From Gorsachius magnificus (lineage: Eukaryota > Chordata > Aves > Pelecaniformes > Ardeidae): a stretch of 64,000 nucleotides of DNA. Under the pieces are notes generated by a model. The model ran no database searches. It had not been told where the DNA came from and saw only the letters and a program-made list of their open reading frames with translations. Positions 18,301-30,559 of the stretch are shown here, in pieces (positions within the stretch are counted from its first letter, which is position 1; the number at the start of each line of letters is the position of its first letter). The DNA lies in NCBI GenBank assembly GCA_034008185.1, contig CM067104.1, positions 2,075,799 to 2,139,798 of the forward strand. Direction: 5' to 3'. A program made the position numbers and the translations under genes.

Positions 18301-21300
18301 TGATGTAGCTGCCAAGCCGCTCTCCATGACATCTGAAAAGTCCCAGCAGTCGGGGTGGAGGCCCTGGGGGCTGGAAGAGGAACATTGCACCCACATTTAC
18401 AAGACATCGAGAGGAGGAACCGGGGCAGCACCGACCCCACAGCCTCACCCCTGGACTGGGGCAGCTCATGGGGTAGCTCCTCTCCAAAGCTGTGCTGGGG
18501 CATGTGGAGGCCAGGGAGGGGGGATTCAAGATGGCCAGCATGGCTTCACCAAGGGCCAGTCCTGCCTGGCCAATGCAGCGGCCTTCCATGATGGAACAGC
18601 TGCACCAGTGGACATGGGAAGAGCTGGGGATGGTGTCTGCCTGGGCTCCGCAAGGCACTGCCCCCCAGTATCCTTCTCCCTAAACTGGGGAGCTATGGGT
18701 TTGATGGGTGGACTGTTTGGTGGATGAGGAACCGGCTGGATGGTCTCATCCACAGGGTAGTGGTCAACGGCTCAATGTCCAGATGGAGACCAGTGACCAG
18801 TGGTGTCCCTCAGGGGGCCATACTGGGACCGGTGCCATTTAATATCTTCATCAATGACACAGGCAGCAAGATCGAGCGCACCCTCAGCAATTTTGCAGAC
18901 ACCACCAAGCTGAGTGGTGCGGTTGGTCCTGAGGGACTGGGTGGCATCCAGAGGGACCTGGACAAGCTCCAGAAATGGGTCTGTGTGAACCTCATGTGGT
19001 TCAAGTGCAAGGTCCTGCCCCTGGGTGGGGGCAACCCCCGGATCCATCCAGGGATGAGGGGATGGAGAGCAGCCCTGCCCAGAGGGACCTGGGGGTGCTG
19101 GGGGACAAAAAGCTGGCCATGAGCCGGCCATGGGCACTGGCAGCCCAGAAGCCAACCCTGCCCTGGGCTGCATCCCCAGCAGCGGGGCCGGGGGGGGTAT
19201 TCTGCCCCTCTGCTCCGCTCCGCTGAGACCCCCCCGGAGCCCTGCACCCAGCTCGGGAGCCCTCGGCACAAGGAGGACCGGGGGGCCACAAAAATGCTGC
19301 GAGGGCTGGAGCCCCTCTGCTGCGGGGCCGGGCTGGGAGAGTTGGGGGGGTTCAGCCTGGGGAAGAGGAGGCTGCGGGGGGACCTGATTGCGGCCGCTCA
19401 GGGCTTCAAGGGGGCCCCCAGGGAAGACGGGGACAAGCTTTTGAGCAGGGCTGGGACAGGACATGGGGGGATGGTTTGAAACTGAAGCAGGGGAGGTTTA
19501 GGCTGGATGTAAAGAAGAAATTCTTTACCGGGAGGGTGGTGAAACCCTGGCAGGGGTTGCCCAGAGAGGGGGTGGAGGCCCCCTCCCTGGGAACATCCCA
19601 GGCCAGGTTGGACGGGGCTGTGAGCAACCTGGTCTGGTTCAAGGTGTCCCTGCCCTTGTGGGGGGGTTGGGCTGGGTGACCTCTAGGGGTCCCTTCCAAC
19701 CCCAAACATTCTGTGATTCAATGAGACACAGACAAAAATTAAAATTCCTTCCCCCAGGGCTGGGGAGCAGCCCCTCCTCCTCCTCAGCCCTTCTGCCCCG
19801 TGTCTGTACCACGTTTTTTACCCATTTTAAATAATTTTTCAGAGGTGCCACCAACTTCAACACGGTCACAGCTTTAGCTTTCCTCCCCCCACAGCTCCCC
19901 AGCACCAAAACCTCCCCACCCGCACCGTGCTGGGCGCTCACCGCCAGCTGTGGGCAGGGTGGAGGAGAGGGTCCCCTCCAGGCACAGGGTGTCCCCGCTG
20001 CTCGGCCGCTGCGCTGCCAGGACGTCCTCACCATCCTCTTGCTGCAGGACTTTGTGCTTCCCATCTGCACCCTTCTGCCTGCGCCGGGGCAGCCGTCTCC
20101 TGCCTGCAGGGAGGGACAGAGGTGCCTGGTCCCTGGGACTGGTGGCATTGGGCTGTCCCCACCCCCTGGCAACTGCATGAAGGCAAGACCTGATGTCCCT
20201 CACACCCCAATCCCTGGGGTAGCCCAGCTCACCTGGGGCTTCAGCCTCTTCATCGGAGACCTGCAAGACCTCCAAGCTGATCTCAAGCTCTTCCTCCACC
20301 TTCTCTTCCTCAATGGCCCTCAGAAGCTCCCACTCCTCCTCCGCTCTCTTGCCGGGAGCCCTGCGGGTCACCCGCTCCCTCTTCTCCTCCACAGCCCCGG
20401 TTCGGCGGGTGCCTGGCCGCCCTCTCCGGGGCCGGGCCCCGCTGCTCTGGCTGCCGAGCCCCTGCGAGCTCGCCTGTGACCCCGTGGATTTGAGGGGCAG
20501 AGCTTTCTGGGCGCAGGATATCTTGCGGGTAGCTGCAGGGGTCAGCCCCGCTTTGGGATCCTCCATGTCGCTGTCATCGCTGAATGTCACCTAAAGGGGA
20601 CAGACAGGGGGGTGGTCAGGGCTGGTGCTGGGCACACCGGGCTGCCCCTCGCCTCCCTCCCCGCTCACCTGTAGGCGAGATTTGACTCTTCCCAAGCGCC
20701 TGGGTGCCCGGAGAACCCGAGACTTGCCAGGCAGCGGGGAGGATTCGCTGAAGATGGTGAAGGGAGTCCTGGGGCCAGGGGCTGCCTGCGCCTTGGTGGG
20801 GGGACAGGCTTTCTGGTGCGGGGTGCACGGCACCGTCACCGACCGGATGACGATGGGGGGGACCTTGCTGTCCAACTCATCCAGAGCAAAGACGTCGTTG
20901 GTGCTCGGCACAGCCAGGGGCTTTGCTCTCTGGCTTTTCTTCACTCTGGGCTTGGACACGGTGGGGGCTGATGTTGCCTTGGTTTTGCGCCTTTGGGGCT
21001 GAGCCTTGTCCGTCTTGAGGGTCTGGGGCTCGGCCACCACTTTGGGCTTTGCCAGGGTCGGCGTGGGCAGCCGTGAGGTCCAAGAGCCGGCAAAGACCTC
21101 ATCCACGGAGTCGCCATGCTTGGAGGCCAGGCGGCAAATGGCGGCCACAGCTTTGGCAAGCAGCAGGCTGGCCCTGGAGACCTCCAGGCTGGGCAAGTGG
21201 GGTCTGCAGGACGCTAGGAAGGTCAACCCCGTCTCCAGCTCCTCCCGCAGCTCCTCCGCCAGCTGGGGGCTGGCCAGGCTCTCAAGGGCCAACGTGGCGT

Positions 21301-24300
21301 AACCAGGGGCCACCAGATCATGCAGCAGCTCCAGCGTAGGCAGGGCCCGGCTGGCGGAGCCCCCACAGCTTGTCTCGCAGCACGGTGGCAAAGCGGGTGG
21401 CCACGGCGGCGCAGCGCAGCAGCACAGCACGGATCAGATCCAGCCCCTCGGGCATGCTGCCCGCTGCCAGCTCGCCCTGGGCACAGGAGAGGAGCCAGCG
21501 CAGGCAGAGAGCCGAGAGGGCCAGGTCGGAGCAGAGGCAGCACAGGCAGGCTGCCGGGTGGGTGAGGAAGGCCAGCCTCTTCCTCCTCCTGGGCTTCAGC
21601 TCCGGTGAGGCTGAGAGACCATCCACCTGCTCCGGCCCGCTCACCATGGCCACAAACTCCAGTGGAGGGCCCTTTAGGAAACCCTCATCTTCCTCGGGGG
21701 GCTCCGAGGTGGGGTCCTGTGGCTTCTTGCCCTCGGGTTTGCCCTTCCTGGGCAGGATCTTCACCTGGGCATTCTGCTTCTCGATGGCTTTAAACTCTGC
21801 GGAGGGAAGGGAGGGTTGTTTCGGCACCCTTCCCGCGCAGCCCTCCCACCACAGCCAGCCCAAAAGGGGTGTGGGAAGCCAGACCCAACACTTCTGCTTT
21901 CCCCAGGTAGGGCGTTCTCAGCTGGAGGAGTCGCCCGATGAGCCAAAACATGGCTCAGAGTGACCCCCCACCTCCGCACCCCTCCGGGGTGACGGCCACC
22001 AGCTTGGCTCCAGCATCTGCGCAAGGCAGATCTTACCCCCCAGCCCCAAAAGCGGGTGGCGAAAAGGGTCAACCCCTGGCTCTGCCCAGGCTTGGGGCTC
22101 ATCTCAGCCGCCCCCACTCCCTTCCTCCGAGCCCAGAGCGGGGATCACCAGGTTGGACTCCAGGAGGAAGAGAGCCTGCTGGAGGGCGAAGTGGCTCAGC
22201 TCCAGCTCGCTCTGCTGCAGCTCCAGCTGGGCCTTCAGCACCAGGAATGCAGTACACCTTGGGGGGGGGGGGGGTAGGGAAATAGCCCTCAGAGCCCCCC
22301 CCAACAGCCATTGCTCCATCCCCAGGGCCATGCGGGAGGCAGGCAGCAAGGAACAAGCTGTCCTGGAAAGCTGAATTCATGGGATAACGCAGCCCCAAGC
22401 AGCTGCTTGCTCCAGACCAAGCTGAGAAGGGGGCAAATCCTCCCCTCTGTCATGGGGGGGCGCAAAACCCCTCCTCCCCCCCACCATGGGGAGGGGCCAA
22501 ACCCCTCCTCCCCCCCACCACGGGGGGGGGGGCCCAAACCCCTCCTCCCCCCACCACGGGGGGGGGGGGGGGGGGCACCAACCCCTCCTCCCCCCACCAC
22601 AGGGGGGGACACCAAACCCCTCCTCCCCACCACCACAGGGGGGGGACACCAAACCCCTCCTCCCCACCACCACAGGGGGGGGACACCAAACCCCTCCTCC
22701 CCACCACCACAGGGGGGGGACACCAAACCCCCCTCCCCACCACCACAGGGGGGGGCACCAACCCACCACGGGGGGGGACACCAAACCCCTCCTCCCCACC
22801 ACCACAGGGGGGGCAAAACCCTTCCCATCACGGGGGGGGGGACACAGAGACCAACGTCCTCTGTGGCCACAAGGGCAGCTCATCCCTAGCCAAGCACCGC
22901 CCCCCCGCCCGAGCGCAGGGCCAGGCTCTCTGTCCCTCCACTCACCACCGGATGGCTTGCAGTTTCACGGCCAACTTGACGCCCTCCAGGCAGAAGGCTT
23001 TGGCTTTACACACCACCTCCATCCTGCTGAGAAGGGCTACCAGGTGCTCCGAGCAGGCCAGCATGTCAGCTAGCACTTGCCACTTCAGCAGCAGGTTGTC
23101 CCCTGCGAGGGAGGACGGGAAGGTGACCAGGAGCTGCTCCTCCCGGAGAGGCGGGCAAGGAGCCGGGCTCTTTCCAAAGGAGCAAACGGATTTCAATCCA
23201 TGTGAGCAACCGACTCACCGTAATCCACAAACTGGACACCTGATGCTGTTTGACAGCCCAGCACATCGCTCTCCATCAGCAGGAGGATGATGCTGCGGAA
23301 GAGCTTGTGGGCTTCGGCCAGAGCTGTTTCGGGCGTCTTCCACCCTGCACAAGGGCAGTCGTGGGTATCGACACCAATCAAGACCCTCCCCAGTCCCAGC
23401 CCAGAGCTACTCCCCCCAAAATTCCCTCTCCTCGCCCCAAATGGGCTGGTTTGGAGAAACCCAGAGGTGAAACATTTGCACGGAGCTTTGTCCACGATCC
23501 CCATCAGCCTGGTGCTCACCCGGGAGGGTTTTAAACATTCCCCCAGCAACTCACCTTGCACAAAGATGCACTGCTGGAGCTCCGGTGAGAGGTGGGCAGG
23601 GGAGAGGCTCAGGTAGACAGCAGCCAGCTGAAGGACGTGGGCTCGCAGCAGGTACCAGACCTTCGCGGCTTTTTGCAGAGCCGGGTTCTGGAGCACCCCC
23701 AGCAGCAGGGTGAGACCTTCTTCAACCTGCAAAGGAAGAGAATGGCTGTTTGTGGTCCAGGGTATCTCCACGCCCAAGGTCCCTAGTGAGAGGTACCAAG
23801 CCAGCCAGAGCTGCTGCAGCCTCCTCTGACTATTTTGGAGGCAGAAGAGGGTTTTTAGGAGCCTCACCTGGTGGTTGACACAGCACAGCTGGCTGCGGAG
23901 CAGGAGGCAGGTTTGCTGCAGGAGCAGGTAGGAATCCTCACTGCCATTGGCTTTCTGCAGGCAGGACTCCATCTCCTCCAGATAAAGCTGGAAACCAACA
24001 CCCCAGCATGAGGGCTGCGGCCTCGGGGGTCAGCCAAGCTCACCCCACAGCCCCTTCCCTCCCTCCCAGCATTACCTGGGCATAGCTGGGACACTCCAGC
24101 TGGAAGAGCAGCTTGGTGACCTGGCACAGGGCACTGGCCATTCCCAGGTTGTCCCCGAGGGCGCTGCACAGGGCTCTGACCAGGAGGTAGCTCTCCATGG
24201 CTTGAAAGGGCTGGGGGCAGGAAACCCCCCAGGTTACACTCAGAGACCACCCCAGAGGGACCCCGTGTGCGTGGGGAGGCTGCCGTCCCACTGCCACCTC

Positions 24301-27300
24301 CCCAGCAGCGTTACCTTGGCCATCAGCTTGTAGAGAGCCGCTAGGATGTGCAGGGAGGCCACTGTCTGCTCGGGGCTGCGGACGGCCGGGATGCCCGGCA
24401 TCGCCAGGAGCTGCTTCCACAAGGTGAAGGCATCATCCAGGCTTTTGGACAGAGCTGAGGGAACAACACAGGTATGAGACACCCTGACCCAAAACCCAGA
24501 GAGCCTCTTCGCCAAGGGCCCAAAGCCAGCAGTGTCCTCACCGGTCTCTGTCGCCAGGTTGAAGGAGATGCCACTGAACAGGAAGCTGTTCTCCAGCAGC
24601 CTGCCTTCGTAGTTGAGGTCATTGGGCTCAAACTCATCCAGGTTCTTCACCCCCTCAGCTTTGGCTCTCTGATCCCTCTCTATGCTCTGCAGCGGGGGGA
24701 GAAGGCAGTGGTGACGCACGTAAGAGACACCACGGGGTGTCCAGCGGGGTCTGGGTGGCTTTTGCTGGCACCAGTGCAGCGCTGAGCATTGCCAGCGAGG
24801 ATGAGGAAGGCACCCGAGACGTGGATGGAGCCCCATGGCGTTTTCCCAACCAGGAGCCCACCTCCACCACCCTCACCCCCACCTTCTCCAGCTTGGACTC
24901 CAGGGTACAGATGTAGAGCCAGAGCAGAGCCTGCGCCCGGTCATCGAGGAGCCGGTCCCGGTTCTGAGCGCTCTCGGGCACCAAGTCCAGCAGCCGCAAG
25001 GCTTCATGGACCGAGTCCAGGGAGGAGCTGCCGGAGAGGGAGATTAGAAACAGCCTTCTGCCCCCAACCCCCCCGGAACATCTTAAGGGGAGGGACAGAT
25101 ACACCCCAGGACCCCAAACAAGAGCAAACAGCCAGAGCAACAACACTCCAGATCCTTAAAACTCCCCCCTGAGGACCCTCAAATGCTCCTTGGGGACTTT
25201 TAGGGACACAGGGAGGGGATCCCGGCATGCCGACGTCCACCCACCAGTCCGTCTGCTGGGCGTAGCTGTGGTAGCACAAGACCTGGGCCAGCTCCGTCAA
25301 GCCAACGGCTCGCTCGTGCAGGCGGCCGCTCTCCTCCGAGCAGATCTCCAGCAGGTCGCAGAGGACGTTGTAGCGTTCCTGCCCCGAGTCACCTCGGACT
25401 GTCTTGTAGGCCTTCAACTCCGCGAAGAGGACGGTCACCAAGGTCTCCAAGTCCAGGCTGTGCCCCTCCAAGCCATCCTTCAGGGTCCTGGGGGAATCGG
25501 GAGCTGTGGGGGGGGCTCTGGGCAGAGCGCAGCAGAGCTGGGCACATCTCGCAGGGAGAGACATCCTGGCTTGTATCAGGAGTGGTGTGGGAGGAGGGCG
25601 GGACGTCCCCGGCTGGGCACGGGGGGGCCGCCCCGACTGGGGGTCAGGGTTGGGCCCCTCCCTCCCCAAAGGACCTGGGGGGGCTGGAGCGTGTCCAGAG
25701 GGGGGGGGGGGGGAGCCCCAGGCTGCTGGGGAGCGGCTGGGGGAGCTGGGGGGGTTCAGCCTGGAGCAGAGGGGGCTGAGGGGAGCCCTCATCGCTGCCT
25801 ACAACTGCCTGAGAGGAGGGGGGAGCCGGGGGGGTCAGGCTCTGCTCCCAGGGAAGGGGCGATGGGACGAGGGGCACCGGCCTCAAGTTGTGCCAGGGCA
25901 GGGTTGGGTTGGCCATGGGGAACAATTCCTCCCCTCAAGGAGTGGTCAAGCCTGGAAGGGGCTGCCCGGAGCGGTGGGGGAGTCCCCATCCCTGGAGGGG
26001 TTCAAAACCCGTGGGGACGTGGCCCTTGGGGACAGGGTTTAGCAGGCACAGGGGGTTGGGCTGATGTTGGCCGTGATGATCTTGGAGGTCGTTTCCAGCC
26101 ATCATGATTCAATTCTAGGATTCTGTGATTTTTGTTTGTGTTAATGGTGAAAGGGTGATGAAACCAGAGGATTTGGGTTGGCCATGGGGAACAATTCCTT
26201 CCCCAAAGGGCTGTCAGGCGCTGGAAGGGGCTGCCCAGGGAAGGGGTCGAGTCCCCGTCCCTGCGGGTGTTTAACAGCCGGGCAGAGGTGGTGCTGAGGG
26301 AGGGGGTTTGGGGGTGGGATGGCAGGGGTAGGGGAACAGTTGGCCTGGGGGAGCCAAAAGGGCTTTTCCAACCCAAACAATTTATTATTTTACCAGCTTG
26401 GGAAGCGCAGCTCCCAAGACACCCCCCCATGCACCAGGCAGCCTTCCAGCCCTTACCGTAACCGTAGCTCCTCAGCCCCCTGTCTCGCAGCGTCCATTTT
26501 GACTCTGACCCAGAGGGAGACAGGCTCTGCCAGCAGCTCCCGGATCCGGCCCCGCAGGGCAGCCAGCCACTGCACCACGCACGCCAGGGCTTTCTCCAGC
26601 CGCCCCAGCTTGCGGTAGCTTTCCACCTGCAGCCTGAAGCATTTGTGCAGCTGCGGGGGGAGCAGAGAGACCCCAGCTTCAGCGCTACACAGGAGCAAAC
26701 TCCGCCTCCCACATCCCGTACTGCAGCCCCCTTTCCCGCCTGTGCGAAGGGAAGACCTCGGAGCAGGGAATTGGGGAGCAAAAGCTGGGCCCATCCTCTC
26801 CTCTGCTTCCCTGGCACCAGGATCAGACCCTTTGATTCAACTCCGTTTGTGCCAGAAGCGTCAGGTGAGCACTCACCCGCTCTGGGGGTATCTCTGGACA
26901 CGCGTAGGCATCTGCTGTCTGCAGCTTCTTGCAGAAGAGCTCGCAGACAGAGGTGGCCTCCTCATGAAGGTTCTGACTGTAGAAGATGTAGGCCAGCTTG
27001 AACATGCACGACACTGCCGCAAGCGAAACCCAAATATTAAAGATGTGGTGGACAGAGAATGACCCTCTCACTCCTCATGCGGCCACGGACGGTCGCCCTC
27101 TGCCCTGGCCCCACCAGCCACGTACTCCCCGGGAACGCAGACACCGAGCTCTGTGACTGCCTTAAACCCAAGGAGCCGGGTTTGCTCCCACCCATCGCCC
27201 CGGTGTCACCGCGGCACTGACCAGTCACATCCAGGTACTTGGCTCGCTCGCCCTCGGGGAGCCCCTCCAACGCCTCCAGCATCCACACCACGCTCCTTCC

Positions 27301-29097
27301 GCAGCCCGCTGTCAGCTGGTTCAGACCCGGCCAGCCCGCCGCCTGCAACAGGAGGCATTGAGGACCCGGTTGAGCCCCCCAGGGACCCACAGCCCCCCAA
27401 ACCCTCACCCCAGGGTGACTCAAGCAGCCCCTTTCAACCCCACCCATGTGCCACCTCCAAAGGGAGAAAGCCACCCAGCACCATGAGGGTCTCACCCACC
27501 CCCCGTGCTGGGGGCAGTCCCCTCTGCCACCGGTACCTGGGCACACTGGAAGGTGTCACAGGTCACGCTAGAAAAGAGCTGGACACTGCGGTAGAGCAGC
27601 TGCTTTACCATGAGCTTCTGCTTGATACCATCGGGAGGAACCTGCGGAGGGGAGGGAAGGAGAAAAGTGGCGTTCGTGGGGCCCGGGCAGCACCGGGTGC
27701 TGCTGCTCAGGACAGGGGCGCCGGGGAGGGACGCTCCACTGATGGATTAAGGGGAACATCAAGCCCAGAGTGGGGTTACGAACCCCCCAGCTGCTCACAG
27801 AGGCTCTGATCCACCACGCTATGTGGTCACCCCAGCCTTACCCTCTCCAGCAGCCGCTGGAGGACACGGCAGTGCCCCTCGGTGAAGGCACAGAGGCCGA
27901 GCACGTCCTCCCGGCCCAAGAGCTGCTGCTTGCTCCTCTTCACGTACTCGCCGAGGGAGGAGACGATGAACTGGCAGCTCTCACCCAGCACCCTGAGGAT
28001 CCGCTCCGAGGCCTCCGCCACCGCACCAAGAGCCACCGCAGCCTGGGACAAGGGTGGCCCAGCAGGGCCAGCGCTCTCGGCCAGCACCCGGCTCAACTGG
28101 ACCCCAGCCTCCAGGAGGGACAGAGGGTCACCAAAAGATTCTGCAGAGCTGCCGGCGGCCCCCAGGAAGCCCCTCGCATCCTTTACTGCCTGCTTGGCCT
28201 CCTCGTACCGGCCGCTCCTGCAGAGATGCCGGCACTGCTCCAGGGTGAGCTCGAAGAAGCAGAAGGATTGCTGGAGGGTGGGCGGCTGCTCTGCCTCCCT
28301 TCGCAGAGCCGCGAGCAAGCAGTCCCCGAGCTGTCGGCCGAGGAAAGCCAAGGCCGGCGCCCGCTGGGCTTCGTACAGGGCGGCAGCAGCCGCCGCCTGC
28401 TGCGCTGTCTGGGAGGTGAAGAACGGGGGCTGCGGCGGCGACAAGGCCGCCTCGTCCCCCTCCAGCAGCAGGAGGAAGCGCAGGGCTCGCAGATGGACCA
28501 AGAGGACGGCTCTACCCTCCTCCTGAGGGCGGTCGGGCTCGGCCAGGGCGTCTGCCCCTTTCCAGAGCACGCTGAAGCTGCTGTAGACAATGGCTCTGAA
28601 GTCCTTGGAGGGCACCTGGACGGAGCGGTAGGTCAGCAGCCGGGCACGCAGGAGCTCAGCCACGCTCCAGCAGGCATCGCCGCTCCCCCGGCTGGCCGTG
28701 TTCCGCAGTAGGTGGTAGAGGATCTTCTCCAAGTAGAGGGGAGCAGGCTGCGGCACGGCCGCCAGGTAGCCCTGGCATGCCTCCTTGGCCATGGCCACCA
28801 GGTTGGTGGCCAGTGCTGGGCAGCCCCCGGGCTCTGCCATCCGCTCGACACAAATCCGCAGGAGTCTGTCGCAGATCTGGCTTTTCCGCAGCCGGGAGGC
28901 CTGGCTGGTGTTGGGGGCATCTCCCTGGAAGGACAAGAGGTGTTCCTGAGGAGGGGAGGCTGCCAGCCCCCCAGCACCCAGTCCAGGGCCCCCCAGGGGG
29001 GGGTTCCCCCCGCTGCAGTGCCGGCAGCGGACCCCCCCAGGCCCCAGCTCACCCGTAGCTCGGCGAGCAGCTCAGCGATGTCCCGCCAGCCGTCCAT
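15360..29097 (-). CDS. ESPL1: ESPL1, separase (cohesin-cleaving cysteine protease)
   Basis: Protease that cleaves cohesin at anaphase onset. Coding exons 5' to 3': 29053-29097, 27842-28924, 27537-27641, 27222-27342, 26877-27013, 26457-26650, 25245-25487, 24883-25027, 24542-24686, 24315-24454, 24076-24210, 23868-23987, 23555-23726, 23219-23344, 22946-23102, 22118-22257, 20669-21796, 20233-20590, 19942-20103, 17966-18179, 17658-17842, 17421-17548, 17221-17343, 16965-17120, 16696-16866, 16497-16592, 16272-16387, 15962-16045, 15690-15853, 15360-15561. Junction phases agree throughout, giving about 2,164 residues (human about 2,120). The start [15 protein letters not shown] is short, and the C-terminal protease domain carries the catalytic histidine ([13 protein letters not shown]) and ends [19 protein letters not shown]. 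Two frame breaks are visible: one extra base at 21360-21364 and one missing base at 15770-15773, the latter just before the catalytic-cysteine motif GCSSAAL. Both are in homopolymers. The donor of the exon ending at 22118 is the least certain boundary. Confidence 0.95.
16103..16265 (-). mobile_element. CR1 fragment in ESPL1 intron
   Basis: Tail AATCATAGAATCATAAAGTC followed by GGTTGGAAAAGACCTTTAAG, the CR1 3' end, antisense to the plus strand and therefore in the same orientation as ESPL1. It ends close to the exon at 16272. Confidence 0.85.
18520..19722 (+). mobile_element. CR1 LINE with decayed ORF2, sense on plus strand
   Basis: About 1.2 kb with traces of CR1 reverse transcriptase: [13 protein letters not shown] near 18537, then [20 protein letters not shown] and [17 protein letters not shown] (18790-18930). 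The usual 3' region follows and it ends at ACATTCTGTGATTCAATGAG. Frame breaks and stops make it inactive. It sits in an ESPL1 intron, opposite to ESPL1. Confidence 0.92.
22440..22835. repeat. Minisatellite in ESPL1 intron
   Basis: Units of about 38 bases built on CCCCTCCTCCCCACCACCAC followed by a run of G and ACACCAAA, at least eight copies with G-run length variation. Long G runs suggest quadruplex potential and assembly difficulty. Confidence 0.9.
25640..26392 (+). mobile_element. Compound CR1 in ESPL1 intron
   Basis: Sense on the plus strand. One CR1 unit ends at ATTCAATTCTAGGATTCTG (about 26110-26130), then the spacer TTTTTGTTTGTGTTAATGGT, then a second CR1 unit ending at AACCCAAACAATTTATTATT. 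The order and junction are the same as in the copies at 1304-1957 and 34966-35760. Confidence 0.85.
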
Positions 29098-29122
29098 GGG
29101 GGGGGGGTGGGCAAGCTCAGCT

Positions 29123-29460
29123 CCTGAGGGGCTTCATCCGTGACACCAGGCTGGCAACTGGGGTGGGCAGGGAAAGGCGTGGGACCCCCACTCCAGGCTC
29201 GCAGCCCCCCCCCAGGCTTTGCGGGGCCCCCCCCCCCCCCCCGGCACCCCGGCCCCGCGGGCCCCCCCCCAAGCCCCCCCCCCCAAACCTTGTGGGCACT
29301 CCCAGGCCCCGCGGGCCCCCCCCCAAGCCTTGCGGGCACACACACCCCACACCCCCCCAAACCTTGTGGGCACTCCCAGGCCCCGCGGGCCCCCCCCCCC
29401 CGGGCTCCGCAGCCCCCCCCACCCCACTCACGCAGCGCCGCCGTTGGGTGCGCGAGCCGC
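29123..29460 (-). other. ESPL1: ESPL1 5' UTR, probable non-coding first exon and intron
   Basis: On the minus strand a clear donor (GCTGC followed by GTGAGTGGGG) lies at 29432. A matching acceptor (CCCCTCAG) sits just before 29123, 26 bases upstream of the start codon. A non-coding exon from about 29460 to 29432 spliced to 29123 fits both the splice sites and the usual separase gene layout. The intron is a G/C-run tandem repeat. Inferred from splice signals only. Confidence 0.6.
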
Positions 29461-29464
29461 CACG

Positions 29465-29580
29465 CGCCCCATTCAAATACCCTCCGCAGCCAATCAGCGC
29501 GCGGCTCCGCCGGGCCCCGCCCCCGCGCGGGGCACGCTGGGAGTTGTAGTCCCCACGCGGCGGGGGGTGCGCATGCGCAC
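29465..29580 (-). promoter_or_regulatory. ESPL1: ESPL1 promoter with CHR, CCAAT, ZNF143-type and NRF1 motifs
   Basis: Read on the minus strand: NRF1-like palindrome TGCGCATGCGCA (29568-29579), a ZNF143/SBS-type motif ACTACAACTCCCAGCGTGCC (29531-29550), an inverted CCAAT box (CCAAT on the plus strand at 29490-29494), and TTTGAA (29472-29477), the CHR element. There is no TATA box and the region is CpG-rich. CHR plus CCAAT is the known signature of genes switched on in G2/M through DREAM/MuvB and NF-Y, which fits separase. Motif calls are by eye. Confidence 0.65.
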
Positions 29581-29639
29581 GGCGCCTCGGGCAGCGGCGG
29601 GGAGGGGGAGGCTGCGCGGGCACCCCCCCCGGGCAACGG

Positions 29640-30235
29640 GGGGAGGGGGGGGCGGGTGCACGGGGACCCTCGTGCAAAGGGGGCTGGTGTGCAGGGGCCC
29701 TCGTGCAATGGGGGGGGGCGGGTGCACGGGGACCCTCGTGCAATGGGGGGGGACGGGTGCATGGGGACCCTTGTGCAATGGGGGGGGGCAGGTGCACGGG
29801 GGCCCTCGTGCAAGGGGGGCTGGTGTGCAGGGGCCCTCGTGCAATGGGGGGGGGTGGTGCACAGGACCCCTTGTGCAATGGGAGCTGGTGTGCAAGGCCC
29901 CTGTGCAATGGCAGCTGGTGTGCAAGGCCCCTGTGCAATGGGGGTGTGTTGGTGCACAAGGACCTTTGTGCAATGGGAGCCGGTGTGCAAGGCCCCTGTG
30001 CAAGGGGGGCTGGTGTCCAGGGCCCCTCGTGCAATGGGGGGGGGGGGGGGGGAGGGGACCCGTGCAATGGGAGCTGGGTGCAGGCCCCCGGCAGGGGGCA
30101 GGGGCCCTTGTGCAATGGGGGGGGCAGGTGCACGGGGACCCTTGTGCAATGGGAGCTGGTGTGCAAGGCCCCCGTGCAAGGGGGGTGGCTGTACAGGCCC
30201 CCCGCAGTGGCGAATGGGGCCCCCCCCGGGGCCCT
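29640..30235. repeat. GTGCAA-core minisatellite between ESPL1 and MFSD5
   Basis: Units of roughly 30-40 bases alternating GTGCAATGGG(n) with GGTGCACGGGGACCCTTGTG or GGTGTGCAAGGCCCC, about sixteen copies. It produces long spurious open frames on both strands. A short spur of the same motif lies near 30525-30560. Confidence 0.9.
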
Positions 30236-30559
30236 GTGTGACGGGGGCATGGTGTGGGACCCCCTGGGCGACTGTGCCAGACCCGCCGTGTGACGCGGGA
30301 CTCTGGGCCCCCTGATGGCGGTGACTCTGTGGGACCCCCCCGTGTGACAGTGGTGACCAGGCCGTCGGTGACAGTTATTTTTTCTCAGCAGCAGCCTTGG
30401 GGTCGGGAGCCCGACAGCCGGTGGCTGATACCGCCGCGTGTTTCGGCTGCTGCCCCGCGGCCCCAAGGCCACCGCCGGCTCCCAGGCAGCTTCCGCGGCG
30501 TGCGGGGAGCCCCCCCCGCAGTGGGTGTGCAAGGACACCCCCCCCACCCCGTGCAAGGG

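Noticed and set aside
18724..19122. Reverse-transcriptase-like ORF as a possible host gene
   Set aside because: It is part of a CR1 LINE inside an ESPL1 intron, with frame breaks and the CR1 3' tail.
22440..22835. CRISPR-like direct repeats
   Set aside because: Units are continuous without unique spacers, and the setting is a vertebrate intron. The same applies to all other arrays in the window.
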